From Dactylorhiza incarnata (taxonomy: Eukaryota; Streptophyta; Magnoliopsida; Asparagales; Orchidaceae), in contig JAWHQI010000201.1 in assembly GCA_033032865.1 (NCBI GenBank), positions 3,411,501 through 3,475,500 of the forward strand: 64,000 nt of DNA, given 5' to 3'. A program made the translations under genes and the position numbers. Positions 55,010-64,000 of this stretch are shown here, piece after piece; the first letter of the stretch is position 1, and each line of letters starts with the position of its first letter. The notes beneath the pieces are model-generated. The model was not told where the DNA came from, searched no databases, and worked only from the letters and a program-made list of their open reading frames with translations.

Positions 55010-55177
55010 TGATGAATAGTACTTTTACGTACTTTTCATATAGTTTTCAAGTAGTTTTAACCTAAATTGTAAAAAATCTATGTAAATTAATGAATAAAAT
55101 GCTTGTTTTTATTTATTTTCATTTCTAACTTAATATTTCCTTCTTTTTCTATGTTTTCTAATTTTTTGTTAAGTCAC
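55010..55177 (+). repeat. Athila 3' LTR start, interrupted
   Basis: TGATGAATAGTAC... matches the LTRs at 8226 and 34596 through GTTAAGTCAC, the first bases of the palindrome block, then stops at the Tekay LTR. GTCAC (55173-55177) is the candidate target duplication. Confidence 0.82.
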
Positions 55178-58100
55178 TGTAATACCCCATTTGTTTTGTA
55201 CAAAATCGGGTCTTATGCCAAGATTCGCTACTTTGTAGTGACACCAACACTCAGGAAGGTCGCCACTGCATAACGCGGATCCTGTCGGCCATATCGATCA
55301 CAGAAGAGGAAAAGTACATTTGAACATATAGAAGCTCAAGTACACAAATCACATGCTATATATATATATATAAATGTCCACATGATATAACGGAAATAAC
55401 AAAGGTTGAAATAAAAGGGCTCATGCCCGATACATCATTTCCTCACTACAGAATCACTCGCGAAAGCAAAACTACTGAAGACACTCATGGATCCAGTGAC
55501 TGACCCTCCTATGCTATACTGGCCCGCCTCCATCTACACCGGCCTCTGGTGGAGCTGCGTCTCCTCGATCCCCTAAAATGATATGGTCCACCGACCGTTA
55601 GTCAAAAAGACTAAGCCATGTTTCCCCCCATCCATCCCTAGTGGCCCTAGGAACCGAGGGGGAGGATGAAGCGGAGGACATCAAGGGGTATCAAACAAAG
55701 CAGGTGACATCTCTTAGCTACAAGAGTATCTATCACTACACAGGTGTTTATATATATGAAATAGTAAACAAAGAAAGGTAAAGAACAAGTAAAGTAAACT
55801 AGTAAAGACATGTAAAGAATAGAAAAGTAACCATTGATTTATTGGAATGCCCAAACAAACCTATAGACCAAGGAGTCATTTAGCAAGGCCTATCGTATAG
55901 AAAGTCCCATAACCAATTTATACGATAGGGGTAGTGGTTGAAATGCAATGCTTATGTTATGACATGCAATGTTATGTTGGGTAATGTTATGTTCCCACAA
56001 GTGCAACACACACACTTCGACTCAATGCGCATAGACCTTTAGTTCCCCCTTTTTGGAGCTAGCAAAACTCCCAGGATACCCCCGTAGTAGCAAACAAAAG
56101 CAGTGGGTTGGGCCTCGCCCACCTCTAGGTTGCTATTCACACTACCTAACCTAGACCTATCGTATGCCTCAATGCAAAACCACAGAGCGCCTGTGTACTC
56201 TTACTGGCTGGACCACCAGACTTTCTTGGCTAAGTGCAAATCCGCACTTGTCGAGTCAGCATATTGACGTCGGTGTGAACAACTGTCAATACCGAAGACC
56301 CACCACCTTTATGCACATGCAGTATGATTACTGTTTATCTCTGAGCCATTGGTTCCCCGGGCTAACCCGCCCATCGCAACGACCTTCCGAGCCACTTGCT
56401 CGCCATACAAACCCGTCCGCAACAACATACACCGAGCCTACTGCTCGTCTGACCAAATAAGGTAACACCCACATAAGAGGGGTGTGGGTGAGTGTATTAT
56501 CAAGTTAATCTTGCATAACCACTTACTCCTGCAATTTAGGGTTAATCATAGACTTTTCGAGGTCTACTCTGTGAGGGGCTCGCAGCGGTACTAGGAGGTA
56601 CGATGGGATGATAGCCCAAACCGCCCATTCCAAGACACTTATTTTTATTGATGTCTACCATTCAACATACCCCTCTTACCATTTCACTTGCGTTAACCCT
56701 AAGTGTTTTATGACTTTCCAAGGGAAAGACGATCTTTCATTGATCCCGAACACAACCTTGCCCCTTAGCTTATCGGGCATACTCAACACACAGGCTTCTA
56801 TTGATGACCTCAAACCTCCTCAACCAGACTAAGTACACCATCTACCTTCCATTCTCACCTAACGGTCTACAAGTTACTCAAGTTTTACAGTTTTACTATA
56901 CACAGACCAAATGAGCTACATGAGGTGCAAGAGAGGAGGTACTCTAAATAATCATCCAAATATCTCAAGAATATTACTGGGGGTGTATTTGGAAAGTTTA
57001 ACACCCTCTCCAGAAATTCATAATTTTCTTACTTTATTTGGTATTTAATAAAATTTATCCAAAATTAGGCAACCTATGATTTTGTACATCAAGTATGGTT
57101 TTCTGACTTGGTATGGTTGGCTTCAATAAAATTTGTACAACTAGATAACAGTAAAATAACAGCCAAACATGAATTTCATAATTTACAATAAAGGTGTTGA
57201 CCATCAAATAAAATATTGAATAATTTATCAAATTCAAGAATATACGAAGGAAGCACCAAAAATCCTCATTCAAAAATTACAAGAAAATTAACAGATATCC
57301 AAAGTGATCAGAAAAGTTTACTGGTTGAGTTTCATAATTTTCCAGATTTAGTTGATCATATAAATCCTTTAATTAAATAAACAAATCATAGGACACTTTG
57401 TGAAGTGAACCATATAAAAACTCCTCCAAAAATTATACCAAAATTTACAGGTCACATCATTGCCCTACAAAGTTTCATGATTTTTCTAGGAGTATAAAAT
57501 CCACCAATTAATTTTATTACAACTAGGGTAAACATTAGGGTTATGAATGAAGTGTTATATATATCAATCCAAAATTCATAACAAAATTATCAAAGAATGA
57601 TATCATTCATATAAACTTACTGACAAAATTTCATGGACAATACGAGGTATTATGATTACCTAAATTCTTAATATAAGAAAGTGACCTAATTGATTCTTAA
57701 TTAATTCAGAGGGGGAAAATGTTCCTAAAAATTCAAGATAAATTATCTAGGGCATAATACCACCCTATGAAACTACCTTCCAAGTTTCAAGTCCTTCCAA
57801 GGACATATGACCCTATGTCTTTCAATAGGTTCAATATACAAACCTAAGGTTTGAGCAAGGGTACTAAGGCACATCCACCCCAAACCACCCAAAAACACTT
57901 GTGGGGGTATTTTATATGACGTCAAGTCTGTGGTCAAAGTTTCATAATATTTGGATGAGGGTTGACCTCCCAAATCCATCAAGTGCACTTTTGATCTAGA
58001 ATACCATAGTTTGACCACGTTTGGGTTACTTAATTACCCTATCGATTCAATCCCAAATGGGATGAAATTTTTACCAGAGTCATGTCAAGACCCTAAGAAC

Positions 58101-59005
58101 CACCCACCAAAATTTGGAGGGGTTTAGAAGTCTCTAGACCCTAAAATTAATTCGTACATGAATTATTAAATTTCTACAAAACCTATAGCAAAAGGTTATC
58201 CAAAAATAGCCATTTTTTGATATGTTGAGGGTAAGGGTAAATCAAACTCATGCTCAAAAGTTCAAAGCATTTGGATGTCCAAACTAGTTGGGGTGCTCAA
58301 AACAATCTCTGGTCAACCCTACGTATAGGTTCACCATTTTGAGTGCTGCCGTCAAACCATGAGCCAAATTGCCTCAAATCAATTTTAAATTAAAGCAGAC
58401 GCCAGGGGATACAAGTTGGGTATAGTTAACCTTTGCAGTAGAGGGCTCTAAGTATTTTCTATAATTATTTTTAACCTCTGCAATTAAAGGGACAGAAATA
58501 GGAATATCAAATATATTATTACATACACTGGCACAAATCTTAAAGCACAAACGAAGGGCATCCTTTCATCTTCTCAAATTAGCCAACGACCATGATTGAC
58601 CCATCCAGTACCCACTTAGGAGGTGATTTCGCGGCCACCTAGACGCTCTCCCGGTCTCCCAATGCCACCACCACCTCGGTTGAGGTGGCGACCGATGATG
58701 TGCGGTGGTTGGCCGGCCGGAGGAGGCCGTAATCGGGAATGTGAACAAGAGAAGAAAAGCTTGAATACAAGCTTATGGCCATGTCGATCCAAGACCAATT
58801 GGCCCCAAATCTAGCGACCAAAATGAAGAGATCTACCCACTAAGACATAAATGAGAGGAGACGACCTGAATTATGGCTTGTAGTCGTGCCGATCGCTGAT
58901 CCGCCATAGTTGGTCGAGAGCTCTTGGGTGCCATGCCGGTAGGTGCTCGGGTAGGAAAATTCTTCTAGAAAAATGGGGGGAAACTCATTCCCTCCACCCC
59001 TTGAG

Positions 59006-59015
59006 CCCATTTATA
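59006..59015 (-). promoter_or_regulatory. TATA box of Tekay-like LTR
   Basis: TATAAATGGG on the coding strand, ~800 bp from the LTR start. It is the only good TATA in the LTR's first kilobase. Confidence 0.65.
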
Positions 59016-59254
59016 GAACCAAATCATGGTGGGGAGGAGATGAAGCTTGGGATTCCTCCATTAAATCCATTCATGGTGAAAATTTTGGCCATCCCCAAAG
59101 GTCATCCAATTCATCACCCAAAATAGTTGGAAAACCCTTTAATATTCTCTTAATTGATGGGCGGAATGAATCACCATCAATTGGGAGGACTTTTGGACTC
59201 CCTTGGCCATGAATTTGGCCACCAAAATGAGTCCCGTCCGCCTCCCGTCGATTG

Positions 59255-59460
59255 AGCTACCATTTGCGCTAGTGCTAGCGCCAATGGTAACATCTCGACG
59301 GCGTAACGCTCGCCAGTTCGGCAACCGCTAGGCGCTAGCATTTCGACAGTATTTAGTTCGTCTCAGCAGTTCAGTGTTTGTCTCAGCGGTTCACCTAAAC
59401 CACCACTATAGCAAGCGCTAGCCTCTAGCACCGGCGCTAGCGCTAGCGCTAGCGCCTCAT
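59255..59460. repeat. GCTAGCGC palindrome cluster in U3
   Basis: Includes a perfect 24-nt palindrome (59433-59456: GGC, then GCTAGC units overlapping four-fold, then GCC). Smaller GCGCTAGTGCTAGCGCC-type copies lie at ~59263 and ~59330. The CTCAGCGGTTC/CTCAGCAGTTC repeat lies between. Confidence 0.85.
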
Positions 59461-59817
59461 TCAATACACCTCCTTATTTCTACGGTTAGATAATTGGGGT
59501 ATTACGAGGGGACCCCCTTACTGGGTTAGACACATCATTGTTGGGTCATGGGTCACGGTGATGCCCTAAGGCCAACCCTAGGCTTGGTTACTGGAAATCA
59601 CTATCCGCTGCCTATGGTGATTTTCACCTCGAGCCTAAGCTCTTATGTTCTCTTTGCACATCCTAGGGTTTTGTCATGACGTAGTCATGACAAAACCGTT
59701 CTAGGGGTCTAGTCGTTTGGCGGATGTTACTAATCCCAATACATAAAAATAAAAATTTTGTCACTGAAATTCAGGTTAAGCCTGCGGGGTTTCTAACGCA
59801 CGTGCATGAATGTAACA

Positions 59818-61200
59818 TCCCTGGAGAATTTAAATTATACCTGGCGTGAAAAGCTCTGGATACCTCTGCTGTATCAGGTCTTGTGGCTCCCAGGTGTGCT
59901 CCTCCTATCCATGACTCCTCCACAGGACCTTGACCTTTGGAACCTTCTTGCGCCGTAGGACTCGCATATCAGTGTCGTCTATCTGAACCGGCTCCAAATG
60001 AACTGATCGATCAGTAGCTACTGGCCCATCCACTATAGATATCTGCTGCTCCGGGCGTAGTAGAGCTCTCCTAAGGGAGAAGACGTAAAAGAAATCGTGC
60101 AATCCTGCTAGCTCTGGCGGCAGCTCCAGTCTATACGCCAGGGGGGGCGATCCGCTCCAGGATCCTGTAGGGCCACATATACCTAGGACTGAGCTTCTTC
60201 TGCTCGTGTACCTGCGAGACTTTATGCTTTGGACGTATCTTCAGGAACACCCGGTCTCCAACCTAGAACTCTACTACACGATGCCACGCATTGTAATACT
60301 TGGCCTGCCTGCTCTGGGCTTCCAGCATCCTGAGTCGAGTGCCTTAGGATTCTCATCCTGGATCCATGACAATGGAGTCCTGCACCTCCGTCCGTACAAC
60401 ACCTCGTAAGGGGCCATGCCTATGCTGGACTGATGACTTTTGTTGTAGGAAAACTCTACAAGGGGCAACAGTCTCTCCCATGGCTCTCTGCGGTCCAAAA
60501 TGCATAGGCGTAATAGATCCTCCAGCATCCGGTTTGTATGTTCCGTTTGCCCGTCTGTCTGTGGGTGGAATGTTGTGTAGAATGTCAACCGCGTACCTAA
60601 ATAAGCCTAAACCGATCTCCACTCTCGAGACGTAATCCGTCCATCGCGATCCAACTTGATCGTCCTAGGTACACCATGATACCGGACAAACTGCTCCATA
60701 AATCTCCATACAAAATCTCTGACCGGAGCGTCCTTCCTAACCGGAATGAATCTGGCCACCTTCATTAACCTCTCGATGATCACCCATATCGAATCATTCC
60801 CTGCATGTGATCGGGGAAGTCCATATAACGTCCATCACGATGTCGTCGAACTTCCACTTAGGCACCGGGAGTGGCTGCAATAATCTGGCCTGGCTCCTAC
60901 ATTCCGCCTTCACGAGCTAGCATGACTCGCAGTGGGTCACAAAAGAAGTGATGTCCCTCTTCATGCCTGGCCAGTACATGGTCCTCTTCAAATACATTGT
61001 CATCTTCGTGATACCCAGGTGCACTGAATACTTGCTACAGTGAGCCTCGATCATAATGTCGTCCTGAATTATGCCCCCTGCTGGTATATAAACCTGACCT
61101 CTGAAACACAGCAACTCATCCTTCAGTGAATAATCTCCCACTGTGCCTTCCTCCATCCCTAATTCGGTCATGGATGTCATCTGTGGTACTCATTGCCGCC
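59818..61200 (-). pseudogene. Tekay-like integrase with chromodomain-type tail
   Basis: Zinc module at the right (EAHCSKYSVHLGITKM, WPGMKRDITSFVTHCESC, 60917-61180). The core is broken through 60600-60900; its end is FHPQTDGQTEHTNRMLEDLLRLCILDRREPWERLLPLVEFSYNKSHQSSIGMAPYEVLYGRRCRTPL (60390-60588), where the Glu of the triad is kept (TEH). The tail at 59905-60102 reads LEPVQIDDTDMRVLRRKKVPKVKVLWRSHG. A polypurine tract, CTCCAGGGA, precedes the LTR at 59818. Confidence 0.85.
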
Positions 61201-62600
61201 AGGTACTCCTCGTATATCTCCGGGTCATCCTCGGATATTAAGGATATCTGCATGTGCTCGAGCATCCGTACCAGCTCCATAGCCATCAACTGGGGCTCTT
61301 CTCCAAATGTGCTAGCTCTCCTGCTCAGTGCATCTGCTACCAAATTCGCCTTCCCTGGGTGGTAATGCATCGTGTGCTATTAGTCGGATAAAAACTCCAC
61401 CCAGTGTCTCTATCAGATGTTCAGCTCCTTCTGCGTGTCCACGTACTTCAGATTCTTGTGATCTTAGAATATATCGCAGTGAACACCATAGAGGTAGTGC
61501 CGCCAGATCTTCAGAGCAAATATAACCGCTCACATCTCCAATTCGTGCACTGTGTAGTTCCGCTAATGATTCTTTAACTAATGGGAAGCATATGCTATCA
61601 CGTGCCAATTTTGCATCAGAACGACACCCATCCCCTGATACGATGCAACAGTATACACCTGGAATCCTTCCTTCCCTGACGGGAGGGCAAGGATGGGAGC
61701 CTACATAAGCCAACCCTTCAGCTCCTGGATGACCGCTTCTCACTCCGACGTCCAAATGAATGCGGCATCCTTCTTCGACAAGGATGTGAACGGGAGGTCT
61801 ATCTGAGGAAAACCCTACATGAACTTCCGATAATAACCTGCAAGTCCCAAGAATCTCTGCACGTCGGTGGCCGTCTTCAGCGGTGGTCAATTTAGTACTG
61901 CTTGGATCTTTGCTAGGTCCTCTGCTAGTCCAGTACCACTGATAATGTGACCCAAGAAGACCACCACCTTCAGCCAGAACTGACACTTGCTGAACTTCAC
62001 GTAGAGGCTGTGCTCACGAAGTTTATCCAAAGTCAGTGCCAGATGTCGTGCATTCTCCTCCTCCATCCTCGAATAGATGAGAATGTCGTCGATGAACACG
62101 ATGCAAAGATGTCGAGATATGGCTCAAACACCTGGTTCATCAGACTCATAAATGCCGACGATGTGTTTGTGAGCCCAAAGGGCATCACGGTGAACTCATA
62201 CAGTCCGTATCGGCTTCTCAAAGCTGTCTTCGGGATGTCCTCCTAATTCCGCAGCTGATAATATCCTGACCTCAAATCCAGCTTCGAGAAGCAGTGGGAT
62301 CCCTCTAGCTGGAGAAATAGCTCATCTATCCTTGGCAATGGGTATGTGTTCTGCACCATCAGCCTGCTAAGAGCTCTGTAGTCGATGCACAGTATGAGGG
62401 GCCCATCCTTCTTCTTACGAATAGCACCGGAGCTCCCCAAGGTGAGGAACTCAGTCTAACAAATCCTGCTTCCACCAACTCTTGTAGTTGGCTCCGAAAC
62501 TCCATTAGCTCTTTCGGGGCCATTCGATAAGGAGCTCTAAATAATGACTTAGCCCCCGGCACCAGCTGGATCTAAAAATCCTTCTCGCGGTGTGGTAGTA
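61116..62600 (-). pseudogene. Tekay-like reverse transcriptase and RNase H
   Basis: RT from the right: [103 protein letters not shown], the catalytic FIDD ([10 protein letters not shown], 62099) and FSKCQFWLKVVVFLGHIIS. RNase H is fragmentary (61312-61880) and ends YHPGKANLVADALSRRA (61370). At least four frames are used; shifts near 62450, 62240 and 62100 and several stops. Confidence 0.88.
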
Positions 62601-63680
62601 GCCCTGGCAGATTGTCCGGGAAGACGTCGACAAAATCCCGCACAACTAGGATGCTTGAAACCGAATCCTGCCTATGATCATGTCCCTGTAATCCACAACC
62701 TCATCCCCGCTGTCGGCCACCAAAATGTTGGGCCTATGGGGAATCCTGTAGTGTCGGTGGCGCATTCCTCTGCAAGCAGTTACTCTGGATGTGGCCCATC
62801 TGGTGACACAAGTAGCACTCTAGAGGGGGAGGTTGCCCATCCTCTAGCCTCGGCACCTCCTGCATCTATCGAGGATGAGGGGCCAATACTATCTGCTCCC
62901 TCTGCTCCCGCCTCTCCTCCTAGCGGAGTCGGCCCTCCGTCCTCCTTTCTCCAACATCGTTACCTCTCTGCTGGTCTCTTCTACCGCCTCGACCCTGGTC
63001 CTCTGTCGGTCTCTTCCTTCCACGTACGGTGGGCTGGTCTGCCTCCAGCTTCTTGGCCATCTAAAAAATCATGTCCATACTACCATCAAACAAAGAGAAT
63101 GGCCTGCCTCAACTCATCATGGAGGCCCATGTAGAACCTCTTTGCATACCCTACATCGTCTAGCTGATAGGAGTCTGGAAACCGGTCCAGGTGGGTAAAC
63201 TCTCGGTGATACTCCATAATCATCCTGTTCCCCTGCCTCAACTGCAGGAATCTGTCCTCTAACTCATCTCTCGCAAACTGTGGCACAAAATGCTCCAGCA
63301 GTGCTTCCTTGAAATCATCCCACAAAACGTCTAAAACCTCCAATCCTCCATTGGTGGTGTCCAGCAACGACTTCCACCATCTCTTTGCATGGTACTCCAA
63401 ACTTGAGACCACCAGCAGTACTTCCATAACTGTCGGACACTGTATCCCTGCCAGCATCTCATACATAATGTCTACCCACTCCTCAGTCCGAATGGCTGAC
63501 TCCATCCCGAGGTAGGGTGGGGGAGAGAGCCCACGGAAGATGCTCAACCAGTTGGCCCCTGGGTTTGGTTGTGGGGTCGGAGCCTACTGTGCCCTGAATG
63601 CATCCAGTATGGCAGTCAATGTTTGCCCCATCTCCGTCTGCTAGAACGAAGTAGAATCCGGCGGTGGTGGGTTGTCGTTT
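62601..63680 (-). pseudogene. Tekay-like gag; protease missing
   Basis: Gag capsid domain 63086-63547 (GLSPPPYLGMESAIRTEEWVDIMYEML, AKRWWKSLL, WDDFKEALLEHFVPQFARDELEDRFLQLRQG, DELRQAILFV). The likely start is upstream at ~63635 (MGQTLTAIL), with a TAG between. A CCHC knuckle, CYLCHQMGHIQSNC, lies at ~62780-62821. Between the knuckle and RT only ~40 codons remain (ILVADSGDEVVDYRDMIIG), without a DTG protease motif, so that domain is deleted. Confidence 0.82.
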
Positions 63681-63904
63681 GGAGTCGGAGGCACTCCTTG
63701 CTAGGGGGTGGGGTTCGTCGCAGGCTACAAAGGAAAATTTGACACTCGTAAGGTGGTTTGTCTAAAAAGGATCAGTAGAAGTGGACTTTTTCATGTGATT
63801 CCCCATATGGGCTCACCATTGCTTCCGCTGCTAGTTTGTCCTCAAACGAAGCTCACGCAGGGTGGCCTAGGGTTTGTGGACTTCTTTTCTTTAGAACGAG
63901 GTTT

Positions 63905-63916
63905 CCTTTGATACCA
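63905..63916 (-). promoter_or_regulatory. Primer binding site, initiator tRNA-Met type
   Basis: TGGTATCAAAGG on the coding strand, 3 nt after the 5' LTR end TTACA. One or two bases differ from the ideal TGGTATCAGAGC. Confidence 0.82.
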
Positions 63917-63919
63917 GTT

Positions 63920-64000
63920 TGTAAGACCGCATTTTTTTGCTACAAAACCGGGTCTTATGCCCAGAGCCGCCGCTTTGCGGTGACACCAACACTAGGGAAG
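63920..64000 (-). repeat. Inner end of Tekay-like 5' LTR
   Basis: Plus strand TGTAAGACCGC, GGGTCTTATGCCCAGAG and GGTGACACCAACACT, matching the 3' LTR inner end at 55178-55260. It continues past the window. Confidence 0.87.

Larger units (their letters stand above)
51667..55177 (+). mobile_element. Athila element, 3' portion with decayed pol
   Basis: Starts abruptly mid-RT and runs through RNase H, integrase, 3' UTR and the first ~170 bp of the 3' LTR (55010). The LTR is cut by the minus-strand Tekay element at GTTAAGTCAC. The LTR start TGATGAATAGTAC and the UTR blocks are homologous to the Athila derivative at 32718-36576, making it a potential relative of the coding donor. Confidence 0.85.
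55178..59817 (-). repeat. Tekay-like 3' LTR, 4.6 kb
   Basis: Coding-strand start TGTTACATTC (59817) and end GGTATTACA (55178). The TATA box (TATAAATGGG) is at 59006-59015, so U3 is ~0.8 kb and the rest (R-U5) ~3.8 kb. I see no coding similarity and no nested-element ends within it, but a very old insertion cannot be excluded. U3 carries GCTAGCGC palindromes. Confidence 0.78.
55178..64000 (-). mobile_element. Tekay-like Ty3/gypsy element, minus strand, 5' LTR leaving window
   Basis: Right to left: inner end of the 5' LTR (63920), tRNA-Met primer site, gag with CCHC knuckle, RT, RNase H, integrase with chromodomain-like tail, then the 3' LTR 55178-59817. The inner LTR ends agree (GGGTCTTATGCC, TGTAGTGACACCAACACT at 55212-55252 and 63951-63994). 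The integrase tail (DDTDMRVLRRKKVPKVKVLWRSHG) is the Tekay/Del type. Protease appears deleted. Many stops. Confidence 0.88.

Overview
This window is plant nuclear DNA made almost entirely of nested transposable elements. I see no intact host gene, tRNA, rRNA or CRISPR array. An angiosperm origin is indicated by the mix of element families: a Ty3/gypsy Tat element with a second RNase H, Athila elements with a tRNA-Asp-type primer site, Tekay-like chromoviruses, Sirevirus-type Ty1/copia elements with multiple polypurine tracts, a Helitron with a Rep-helicase, and a captured plant LRR receptor-kinase fragment. I cannot name the species.

Layout. (1) 1-7816, minus strand: Tat element whose 3' LTR lies beyond the left edge. 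Its gag-pol has few breaks, and an 11-copy 97-bp array fills its 3' UTR. (2) 7817-8225: about six ~70-bp repeats built on a CGATATCG word. (3) 8226-36576, plus strand: a non-coding (LARD-like) Athila derivative. Its 5' LTR is split at 9510/31971 by a copia-type solo LTR (TSD GAGAG). That solo LTR is split in turn, within one TA tract, by a complete Sirevirus (10742-21204) and a ~10.6-kb Helitron (21225-31861). (4) 36577-~37325: Tat LTR in plus orientation, cutting the end of the Athila 3' LTR. (5) ~37326-39360: 3' end and LTR of a plus-strand copia element. (6) 39361-51641: minus-strand Sirevirus-type copia element, broken in its RT by a Tekay-like element (40046-45776, TSD AGTAG/AGTAA). (7) 51667-55177: decayed Athila pol, 3' UTR and start of the LTR. 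(8) 55178-64000: minus-strand Tekay-like element with an unusually long (~4.6 kb) LTR, inserted in that Athila LTR.

The coding parts are the usual retroelement set (gag, protease, RT, RNase H, integrase) plus Helitron Rep/helicase. Nearly all carry stops or frameshifts. The Tat pol and the integrase of the inserted Tekay element are the best preserved.

The most unusual signal is not a gene. Many of these families carry their own short CG-rich, largely palindromic word, repeated as an array in the LTR or UTR. In two copia elements the same word that marks the LTR also occurs inside gag, at the same place: between the coiled coil and the second CCHC knuckle. The Tat element likewise shares a word between its LTR and a linker in gag. 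This is reported in Part 2 as the candidate undescribed feature.
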